Source: Euryarchaeota archaeon UBA4 (GTDB lineage: Archaea; Thermoplasmatota; Poseidoniia; Poseidoniales; Thalassarchaeaceae). From it: a stretch of 8,537 nt of DNA. Below are positions 1 through 5,440 of this stretch, one piece after another. Position 1 is the stretch's first letter. Every line of letters begins with the position of its first letter. The notes beneath the pieces are model-generated. The model did not search any database and was not told where the DNA came from. It saw only the letters and a program-made list of their open reading frames with translations. The position numbers and the translations under genes were made by a program. Location: NCBI GenBank assembly GCA_002497985.1, contig DAFQ01000024.1, forward strand, positions 41,981 to 50,517, written 5' to 3'.

Positions 1-174
1 ACCTGGGGTTTCCTCCTGCTGACGCCACTGACTCTAGCATTGGCACTAGCCCCCGTAACCACTGACAGGAGTGAGGGAGAAGGTGCTACTGATGGTTACT
101 GGGACGAAGAGGATAGCTCGGACGACACGGGGGTCGAGCTCGATGAGTCGGGCTTCGACTCGCCGATACTCTGA
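1..174 (+). CDS. C-terminal end of an unrecognised membrane protein with acidic tail (5' truncated by window edge)
   Basis: Frame 1 is open from the first base to a TGA at 172-174 and gives 57 residues. The first ~18 residues (TWGFLLLTPLTLALALAP) are strongly hydrophobic and read as a last membrane helix. The remaining ~39 residues are rich in Asp, Glu, Ser and Gly, with clusters such as WDEEDSSDD, and end in SPIL. This arrangement suggests an integral membrane protein whose flexible acidic tail faces one side of the membrane. The stop codon directly abuts the stop of the convergent aCPSF1 gene. Too little is present to assign a family. The call rests on the open frame, the sensible hydrophobic-then-acidic composition and the clean convergent junction. 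It is fairly likely to be real, and its function is unknown. Confidence 0.6.
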   Translation, partial: TWGFLLLTPLTLALALAPVTTDRSEGEGATDGYWDEEDSSDDTGVELDESGFDSPIL

Positions 175-2094
175 CTAAAGCAGACGCAGGGTCTCTAGAT
201 TGTCGGGGGCGTAGGTCTGCACCTTGAACTTCTCGCGCAGCCCCTTCCTGAACGCGTTGCATGTCTGGGGGTCCCCGTGGTGGCAGAGGATCTTCCTCGG
301 AGTTGGATTCAATGATGAGACGTAGTCCATCAATTGGTTCCGGTCTGAGTGCCCGCTGAAGCCGTCTATGATGACCATGTTGCACCTCACATCCACCATC
401 AGCGTCTGCCCCCTGTCAACAAGTGGGACCTGCGAGTGTCCGTCCTGCAGCCTCCTACCCAGGGTGCCCGAGGCCTGATAGCCGACGAAGCACAGGGTGT
501 TACCCGGCTCGGGTGCCCAATGCTTGAAGTACTCAATTATCGGACCGCCGGTCATCATTCCACTAGTGGCTAGGACGATACATGGATTAGGATCCAGGAG
601 TATGGACTCCCTCTGCTCCCTCGACTCGACCTGCTTGAACCATGTGGAGTTGAAGGGGTTCTCGGTTCCGCCCCTGAGCATCTTGCTCCTAAGGTCCCTG
701 TTCAGGTAGTTGGGGTGGCTAGTGTGGATGGCGGTGGCCTCTGATATCATGCCATCCAGCCAAACAGTGACGGGGGAGACTTTGCCGGACTTGAATAGCT
801 CGTCTATGGCCATCATCACCTCCTGAGAGCGTCCGACTGCGAAGACAGGGCAGAATATCTTGCCCTTCCTGCCAAGCGTGTCGATTATGAGGTCCTGCAG
901 GTCTTGCGTCGCTTGCTGCCTAGTGGGTTGGATGCTCTGTGGGCCCCCGTATGTTGACTCTATAACCAATGTGTCAACCTTGTTGAATCGGACGGTGGCG
1001 GCATCGAAGAGCCATGATTTCTCATACTTTATATCACCAGAGAAAAGGAGCCTGTGCTCCCCTCTTCCCTCCCCGATCTGCATGTAGACGCTTGATGAGC
1101 CGAGGATGTGTCCCGCATTCTCCATTGTCATCTTTACATCGGGCGCTATGTCCGTCTTGTCGCCCCAGTTTATGTCCACGACGTGCTTGATGCACTCCTG
1201 GATGTCAGCCTTTGAGTAGGGGGGCTCGTTGCCCTCGGCCTTCGCGACCTTGATGTAGTCCACCTGCAGTAGGGTCATCAGATCCCTGGTTGGGGGTGTG
1301 CAGTATACTGGCCCCTTGTATCCGTACTTGAAGAGGACTGGTAGCATCCCTATGTGGTCTACGTGGGCGTGCGTAATCACCACGGCGTCGATGTTGTCGA
1401 GTGGTAGCATCTCGGGTGCCGCGAAGAATGGTTGAACCTCGCTCCTGTTGTTTGTTGGCTTCGCTCCACAGTCCACTAGGACCTTTGACTCGTTTGTGGT
1501 GACGAGGTGCATCGCCCTACCTACCTCTCGGTAAGATCCCAGAGCGGTGACCCTTACCCACTTCTCCCCGGGCCTCTGCGCCCTGTAAATCCTAGTCCCG
1601 AACTTCCTCAGGAGGGATTTTCTGTCATCGGCTAGCTCCTTCCTGAACCTCCTAATGTCAGTCTGCGTCCTGCTTTCCCTTGCAGGGGCGCGGACAACAT
1701 TGACCAGCCAGCCAATCTCATCGCGTAGGGCCTGTACTACAGAACCCCTGGGCCCCACAGCGGATTGTGGGTCGTCCACTTCCAAAGTTACCTCGGATAG
1801 TGCTGGATCTAGCCAGATTCTCCTTACCTTGGCCTCTGGTGGCAATATTCTGTTAACCGCGTCGTTGACCTGCTGCTCGTCTGAGAGCATGTCTGGATGG
1901 GGCCTGATTACCACCCTTCTTCGGATGCCCTTGGCAATCTTGACTGTGAGGTTCTCTCCTCCGGCGCCACCGAATGACTCGGGCTGTTTCGTAATGATGG
2001 CTATGGAGCCCGCTTCGAGGTCGACCTCGTAGTCGATGCCACTGGGAACGATCTTCCCAATCTTGCTCTTAATCTCAGAGAATGTTAGCCTCAT
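175..2094 (-). CDS. Archaeal CPSF-like ribonuclease aCPSF1 / FttA (KH domains + metallo-beta-lactamase + beta-CASP)
   Basis: This is a zinc-dependent RNase of the CPSF73 family. It is known in archaea as the general transcription termination and mRNA 3'-end processing factor (FttA/aCPSF1), an endonuclease with 5'-3' exonuclease activity that acts at U-rich sites. The protein has 639 residues, the usual family length. Residues 1 to ~140 are the two N-terminal KH domains; the second carries a GPRG loop (114-117) in place of the usual GKGG. The metallo-beta-lactamase domain shows D208 in VLVDCG, HAHVDH at 242-247, H329 in AGHILGS and D354 in FSGD. The beta-CASP part shows E379 in IEST, H582 in GFSGHSD and H606 in CHHGDP, so the whole zinc-ligand set is intact. 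The start is ATG, with AAGGA eight bases upstream. The gene lies 78 bases downstream of psmB on the same strand, probably as one operon. The family call is very secure. Confidence 0.97.
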   Translation of the reverse strand: MRLTFSEIKSKIGKIVPSGIDYEVDLEAGSIAIITKQPESFGGAGGENLTVKIAKGIRRRVVIRPHPDMLSDEQQVNDAVNRILPPEAKVRRIWLDPALSEVTLEVDDPQSAVGPRGSVVQALRDEIGWLVNVVRAPARESRTQTDIRRFRKELADDRKSLLRKFGTRIYRAQRPGEKWVRVTALGSYREVGRAMHLVTTNESKVLVDCGAKPTNNRSEVQPFFAAPEMLPLDNIDAVVITHAHVDHIGMLPVLFKYGYKGPVYCTPPTRDLMTLLQVDYIKVAKAEGNEPPYSKADIQECIKHVVDINWGDKTDIAPDVKMTMENAGHILGSSSVYMQIGEGRGEHRLLFSGDIKYEKSWLFDAATVRFNKVDTLVIESTYGGPQSIQPTRQQATQDLQDLIIDTLGRKGKIFCPVFAVGRSQEVMMAIDELFKSGKVSPVTVWLDGMISEATAIHTSHPNYLNRDLRSKMLRGGTENPFNSTWFKQVESREQRESILLDPNPCIVLATSGMMTGGPIIEYFKHWAPEPGNTLCFVGYQASGTLGRRLQDGHSQVPLVDRGQTLMVDVRCNMVIIDGFSGHSDRNQLMDYVSSLNPTPRKILCHHGDPQTCNAFRKGLREKFKVQTYAPDNLETLRLL

Positions 2095-2135
2095 AATTTC
2101 AATTCCTTCGGGTGTTGCTCACGCAGAGAATGGCG

Positions 2136-2150
2136 CTGCCAGATAGGCAG
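2136..2150. other. Small inverted repeat in the psmB-aCPSF1 spacer
   Basis: CTGCC (2136-2140) and GGCAG (2146-2150) form a perfect five-base-pair stem with a five-base loop, in the middle of the 78-base gap between the psmB stop and the aCPSF1 start. In the minus-strand transcript it would fold between the two cistrons. No T-run follows it, so it is not a classical intrinsic terminator. It could be a processing or attenuation element, or chance. The stem is short and evidence for function is weak. Confidence 0.2.
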
Positions 2151-2172
2151 GTGGCACTTTGCGAGAGTGTAA

Positions 2173-2799
2173 TCATAGTGATTGGAGGAGGTTTTCTACC
2201 TCTTCCTCAGATAAAAGGCGGAATCCCGCCTCGGGAGTGATGACTGCAAGATCCATCCCGTTGCCGCTAGCTGCGTCCCTCTGGGCCGATGCCAAGAGTG
2301 CCTTTGCGGCAACCTTCAAGGAGTCGGTCTCGGACATCCCCTCTTTGAATTGGTCCTCCAGTACCCCATACATGTACGGGCTTCCAGAACCAGTGGCGCA
2401 GTATACGTCAGGAATTGACCCTCCAGCAGAGTCGATGCTGTAAACGCTGGATCCGGAGTCATCAACACCGACAATTAGCAACTGCACGTAGTGGGGCCTG
2501 CCCGACAGGATGTTCGCAGTTAGTGTTGCAGCGCCTTTCACAGTCATCGGCTTGCCGTGCTTGAGCTCGTAGAGCCTTAATTCTGCAGATAGTGTCCTGG
2601 ACAGCGACTGGGCGTGTCCGACTAGACCAGCAGTGGTAAGTGCGACGTAGTCGGAAATGCCGAAAAGCTTCTGGACGCTCTTGTTAGCAATGAAGTGGCC
2701 CATCGTTGCTCGGTGGTCGGCACCAACTACCACACCCCCATCGAACGTGATGCCGAGAGTGCTGGTGCCGGTCTTTACTACATCTGTGGTCGCGTCCAT
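2173..2799 (-). CDS. psmB: Proteasome beta subunit (20S core, catalytic Thr protease)
   Basis: This is the catalytic beta subunit of the archaeal 20S proteasome, an N-terminal-nucleophile threonine protease that degrades unfolded cytosolic proteins fed by PAN or Cdc48 ATPases. From the chosen ATG the protein has 208 residues: a short propeptide (MDATTDVVKTG), then the mature N-terminus TSTLGI with the nucleophile Thr at residue 12. Counting that Thr as 1, Asp17 (in GADHRAT), Arg19 and Lys33 (in VQKLF) fall exactly at the canonical positions. A GSGSP segment with Ser129 and an RDAASGNG segment matching the usual Asp/Ser pair follow. An in-frame ATG lies 14 codons upstream (2839-2841). The inner ATG is preferred because GGGTGA (2804-2809) lies four bases before it and because the propeptide is then of normal length. 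The gene is first in a minus-strand pair with aCPSF1 and diverges from the sepF-like gene. Confidence 0.96.
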   Translation of the reverse strand: MDATTDVVKTGTSTLGITFDGGVVVGADHRATMGHFIANKSVQKLFGISDYVALTTAGLVGHAQSLSRTLSAELRLYELKHGKPMTVKGAATLTANILSGRPHYVQLLIVGVDDSGSSVYSIDSAGGSIPDVYCATGSGSPYMYGVLEDQFKEGMSETDSLKVAAKALLASAQRDAASGNGMDLAVITPEAGFRLLSEEEVENLLQSL

Positions 2800-2803
2800 A
2801 TGT

Positions 2804-2809
2804 TCACCC
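2804..2809 (-). promoter_or_regulatory. Shine-Dalgarno site of psmB
   Basis: On the minus strand GGGTGA lies four bases before the ATG at 2797-2799 and matches the archaeal anti-Shine-Dalgarno complement (GGAGGTGA). The alternative ATG at 2839-2841 is preceded only by a weak GGGG, so this site decides the start. Confidence 0.55.
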
Positions 2810-2813
2810 GCCG

Positions 2814-2825
2814 GGGGAGCTCCCC
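2814..2825. other. Perfect 12-base palindrome GGGGAGCTCCCC in the psmB 5' region
   Basis: The palindrome lies between the two candidate psmB starts, in the segment expected to be the psmB leader. It could be an operator half-site pair or an RNA hairpin next to the ribosome-binding site. It could also be chance in a G/C-rich stretch. No matching copy was noticed elsewhere in the window. Confidence 0.25.
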
Positions 2826-2850
2826 AACAATACCCTCTCATGACGACCCC

Positions 2851-2858
2851 TTATGAAT
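2851..2858 (-). promoter_or_regulatory. Candidate TATA-like box for psmB
   Basis: The minus strand reads ATTCATAA here. An archaeal TATA box at this place would put the transcript start near 2828, downstream of the outer ATG and about 30 bases before the preferred ATG. This would fit a short leader that carries the GGGTGA site. The match to the TATA consensus is weak. Confidence 0.25.
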
Positions 2859-2924
2859 CCGACGGGGCGAAGGGTTGGTTCAAACGCATAGTCCCAGTAT
2901 GTGGCGTTAAACTCGGAAAAGGAC

Positions 2925-2933
2925 CGCATAACT
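2925..2933 (+). promoter_or_regulatory. Candidate TATA-like box for the sepF-zpr1 pair
   Basis: CGCATAACT is centred about 32 bases before the ATG at 2961. It would give a nearly leaderless transcript, which fits the lack of a clear Shine-Dalgarno site before that ATG. The consensus match is weak; an alternative AT-rich spot is GTTAAAC at 2906-2912. Confidence 0.2.
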
Positions 2934-2960
2934 CAAGGATTGCCTGTCTCGACGCGGGTC

Positions 2961-3350
2961 ATGGCGAAGCACAAGAGGACTGAGCCCAAATGGATAGAGG
3001 TCCCCGAATTCGATAGTCCGGGGGGCGTAATAGAACCCGGCCAGGATTACCATGACCTCGGGAAGAGCTTTCCTGACGCTCCCGTCCCAAGGGCCCCAGG
3101 GGATGCCATAGTCCACAGGGCTGATTTGGATGACCTGACAGGAATCTCCTCACTAATGAACTGGGTTTCGGAGGGAGATATAGTGATCGTTAAGATGAGT
3201 GGCATCCTTGCTAGGGAGCTTGAGCTGGTGGTAGCGGTGGATAAGATCCAACGCTTCGTCGAGGGAGACATGTCTGGAGAGGTGGTGAGGCTCGGCGAAA
3301 GAAGGCTACTTCTCCTGCCTCCTTCGTTCGCCAGTGGGATTGCTACCTGA
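2961..3350 (+). CDS. sepF: SepF-like cell division protein (DUF552 family)
   Basis: The product resembles the archaeal SepF family, which anchors FtsZ to the membrane at the division site. From the ATG it has 129 residues. Residues ~1-45 are a polar, Pro-rich leader. Residues ~48-125 match the SepF/DUF552 fold: a strand and helix (AIVHRADLDDLTGISSLMNWV), the hallmark EGDIVIVKMSG (71-81), a long helix (LARELELVVAVDKIQRFV), and a closing segment with GEVVRLGERRLLLLPPSF. A GTG start at 2901 would add 20 residues, but the ATG is preferred because MAKHKRTEPKW is a natural start. No amphipathic membrane-targeting helix, typical of SepF N-termini, is evident with either start. The stop codon overlaps the ribosome-binding site of zpr1 nine bases downstream, so the two are probably co-expressed. 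The family call rests on pattern recognition, not an alignment. Confidence 0.75.
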   Translation: MAKHKRTEPKWIEVPEFDSPGGVIEPGQDYHDLGKSFPDAPVPRAPGDAIVHRADLDDLTGISSLMNWVSEGDIVIVKMSGILARELELVVAVDKIQRFVEGDMSGEVVRLGERRLLLLPPSFASGIAT

Positions 3351-3355
3351 GGTGA
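3349..3355 (+). promoter_or_regulatory. Shine-Dalgarno site of zpr1 overlapping the sepF stop
   Basis: GAGGTGA includes the last two bases of the sepF TGA stop and sits four bases before the zpr1 ATG at 3360. It is the strongest ribosome-binding site noticed in the window and indicates that zpr1 translation is coupled to termination on sepF. Confidence 0.65.
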
Positions 3356-3359
3356 GCCG

Positions 3360-3959
3360 ATGGAAAGTAGGCTTGACCAAGACTGCCCCATATGCTTCTC
3401 AGAAGCGACTCTGAAGATGATTGCCCATAGCTCAGAGATACCATACTTCGGGGAGCACACCCAGATTACCATGATTTGCGAGGGATGCGGTTGGAAGGTA
3501 ACTGACTTCATTCCAGCCGACGGGAAGAAGCCGGGGGCATGGAGCCTCACTGTCGACTCTGAAGAACACATGAGCACACGGGTAGTACGCTCATCTTCAT
3601 GCACCGTAAGGATCAGCGAGTTGGGACTTGAGGTTTCACCGGGAGGTAGTTCAACAGGTTATGTGTCTAATATCGAAGGCGTCCTAAAGAGATTCGAAGA
3701 TGCCGTAGGAACCATCAAGAGGCAGTCTGAGAGAGATCAGGAAGATCCGGATATTGTCACCCGATGTAATGAAATGTTGACGTTGATTGACATGGTACGA
3801 ACTGGTACCTACCCCGTTACACTTGAGCTACTTGACCCGGTCGGACATAGCCAGATTCTACATGATGATGCTGTATCCAGAGAGATTGCTAGTGAAGAGG
3901 CGGAGTCACTGGACCCGGGGCCCGTGTACCCTGTGTTCGACGCTTCTGACCTCGCCTGA
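3360..3959 (+). CDS. zpr1: ZPR1-type zinc finger protein
   Basis: This is an archaeal member of the ZPR1 family. The eukaryotic protein binds translation elongation factor 1A and acts as its folding chaperone, with two ZPR1 modules; archaeal members have one. The product has 199 residues, normal for the single-module form. The zinc finger is C9-x2-C12 ... C40-x2-C43, and between the Cys pairs lies the family signature IPYFGEHTQITMICEGCGW (27-45), close to the usual IPYFGE...CxxCGY. Residues ~60-165 form the conserved alpha/beta part (SCTVRISELGLEVSPGG, GVLKRFEDAV). The last ~30 residues are acidic and probably flexible. The start is fixed by GAGGTGA overlapping the sepF stop. The gene ends in TGA directly against the trpS stop. 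A role with archaeal EF-1A is inferred from the family. Confidence 0.92.
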   Translation: MESRLDQDCPICFSEATLKMIAHSSEIPYFGEHTQITMICEGCGWKVTDFIPADGKKPGAWSLTVDSEEHMSTRVVRSSSCTVRISELGLEVSPGGSSTGYVSNIEGVLKRFEDAVGTIKRQSERDQEDPDIVTRCNEMLTLIDMVRTGTYPVTLELLDPVGHSQILHDDAVSREIASEEAESLDPGPVYPVFDASDLA

Positions 3960-5342
3960 TTACATTGCGTCTGGAGCTAGGAACTCCCCAAGCCTGTCTG
4001 ACCATGCTTCCCTCTTTTCTGAAATGTCAGATAGCCATTCCCCTGCACGGTCTATGCACAGTTGCTTCATCTCACCTGCAAGCATCCTACCACTCTCGTA
4101 CTCCCTTCTAATTTCCAATAGTGCGGAGTCGTCCGGCTCAAAGAAGAACTGTAGGTACTGATATGGTATGTCTTTCGAGCAGTCTCCTCCAAGTCTCCTA
4201 TGCTCCTCGACCGTTGACTGCCCCCCACTTATCGCCCTCTTCACCTTCCTGGCCATTTCATCTGCTGAGTCGTTCATGAAAATTGTAGTCTCGGGCTTGG
4301 AGGAGGACATCTTCCCCCCTGTCATGCCCGAAGCGAATCTGTGGTATGTGGAACAAGGGGGCATTAGCCCCATACCGCCGAGCTCCCTCTCTAGGGCCAA
4401 TAATGCCATTCTAATAGGCGCCCTGTCTCCAATTGTAGCTGCAGGGACTTCCAGTGTCCCATGCTTGGGATTGGCATTCATATCAGCGAAACCCAGTGAT
4501 GTCAGCACGCCTGAGATACGGCTGAAAATACGATCTCTGGTTTCCCGGTCTATCCTGCCACTAGGTCCTACTCCGAGTAATCTGGCATTGTCATCCTGAA
4601 CTGATAGAGCGACGGTGAGACCCCCAGATTTCCGGGGTTTAATGTTGAACCAGTGAGTTTTGCCGACGATATCCCTTGTTAGTCTCAGGTGTGGGTCTTG
4701 ATCTATCCCGACAGGTACCACGATCGGCCTCAATCCCCCGTATTCATCAAGCTGGGGGTGAATAATGTCCCCCACTTGAACGAGAGGGGCCTGCACATGG
4801 GCCAGATTAGTTTCTCCCGAGAATCCGTATATTGATTCGAACTCAGATAGATTGGTTCTGCGACCAAGCATGAATCCTAGCCTCTGGACATCGGGCCTAG
4901 AGCTCTGGAAGTATACACTTGTAGAGTCTGGGTCAAGGCCAAGAGCAGCGTAGTTGTGTATGTACTCATTGATGGCCTTCTCCCTGCCCGACTCTAGGGA
5001 CGTGCCCCTAGTTGCCAGGGCCTCAAGGTCGGCCACGGCCACGGTTATGTCGGCACCCTGCTCCTGGAACCACCTTACCTGCTCGATCACCATGCTATGT
5101 CCAAGGTGCATCCTGCCACTTGGCATGAGTCCAGTCAACACCCCCAAGGGAGATTTGTCCCTCATGGATCGGAGGGCGACATCGAGATCCCTATGGGCGA
5201 AAACGATGCCTCTGCGATGTAACATTCCAGGATTGGGGATAGCCGACGGGTCGACCATGTCAAGTCCGAACTTTTCCACTATTCTGGAGTAGTCGGTCTC
5301 ATCTTCCGAAGACCAGGGGTCGATTAGGCCATCTCCTGCCAT
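3960..5342 (-). CDS. trpS: Tryptophanyl-tRNA synthetase (class I) with an unusual insertion
   Basis: This enzyme charges tRNA-Trp with tryptophan using ATP. From the ATG it has 460 residues. The Rossmann core shows the HIGH variant HLGH (79-82, within PSGRMHLGH), the archaeal TrpRS stretches LAHVQAPLVQVGD (~180-192) and GIDQDPHLRLTRD (212-224), and the KMSKS variant KMSSS (344-348, GGKMSSSKPET). The C-terminal anticodon-binding part contains LQFFFEPDD and GEMKQLC, as in other archaeal and halophile TrpRS. The DQDP-to-KMSSS interval is ~130 residues instead of ~40, so about 90 residues (roughly 235-328) look inserted. A GTG start at 5361-5363 would add seven residues; neither start has a clear ribosome-binding site, so ATG is preferred. 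The stop TAA directly abuts the zpr1 stop. The promoter is shared divergently with the oxidoreductase gene. Confidence 0.93.
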   Translation of the reverse strand: MAGDGLIDPWSSEDETDYSRIVEKFGLDMVDPSAIPNPGMLHRRGIVFAHRDLDVALRSMRDKSPLGVLTGLMPSGRMHLGHSMVIEQVRWFQEQGADITVAVADLEALATRGTSLESGREKAINEYIHNYAALGLDPDSTSVYFQSSRPDVQRLGFMLGRRTNLSEFESIYGFSGETNLAHVQAPLVQVGDIIHPQLDEYGGLRPIVVPVGIDQDPHLRLTRDIVGKTHWFNIKPRKSGGLTVALSVQDDNARLLGVGPSGRIDRETRDRIFSRISGVLTSLGFADMNANPKHGTLEVPAATIGDRAPIRMALLALERELGGMGLMPPCSTYHRFASGMTGGKMSSSKPETTIFMNDSADEMARKVKRAISGGQSTVEEHRRLGGDCSKDIPYQYLQFFFEPDDSALLEIRREYESGRMLAGEMKQLCIDRAGEWLSDISEKREAWSDRLGEFLAPDAM

Positions 5343-5378
5343 GGTACGTGGCCCGTGGCCCACTCAATCAAGTCATCG

Positions 5379-5398
5379 CTGAAAATTGAACTGAAAAT
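5379..5398. promoter_or_regulatory. AT-rich divergent promoter region with a direct repeat of CTGAAAAT
   Basis: CTGAAAAT occurs at 5379-5386 and again at 5391-5398, twelve bases apart. It lies in the only AT-rich patch of the ~98-base gap between the divergent trpS and oxidoreductase starts. On either strand it sits at a distance suitable for a TATA-like element: about 40-60 bases before the plus-strand ATG, and 40-55 before the minus-strand ATG. It may be a back-to-back promoter or a regulator site. There is no strong consensus match. Confidence 0.3.
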
Positions 5399-5440
5399 GC
5401 CGACCGAAGGGGCAATAGGGGCGAGCGAGCAGGATTGCCC

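Noticed and set aside
1655..2032. A 125-codon open frame on the plus strand
   Set aside because: It is antisense to the KH domains of aCPSF1 and has no family features.
2095..2172. A small RNA gene or intrinsic terminator in the psmB-aCPSF1 spacer
   Set aside because: Only a five-base-pair stem is present, with no T-run and no tRNA- or snoRNA-like boxes.
2901..2960. GTG start for the sepF-like gene, adding 20 residues
   Set aside because: The added residues have no family resemblance or membrane helix, the segment overlaps the probable promoter, and the ATG at 2961 gives a natural start.
3047..3604. A 185-codon open frame on the minus strand
   Set aside because: It lies antisense across the sepF-like gene and the start of zpr1, both of which have strong family motifs; its translation is low-complexity Ser/Thr/Pro.
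4168..4599. A 143-codon open frame on the plus strand
   Set aside because: It is antisense to the trpS KMSSS and insertion region, has no recognisable domain, and is a mirror of trpS codon use.
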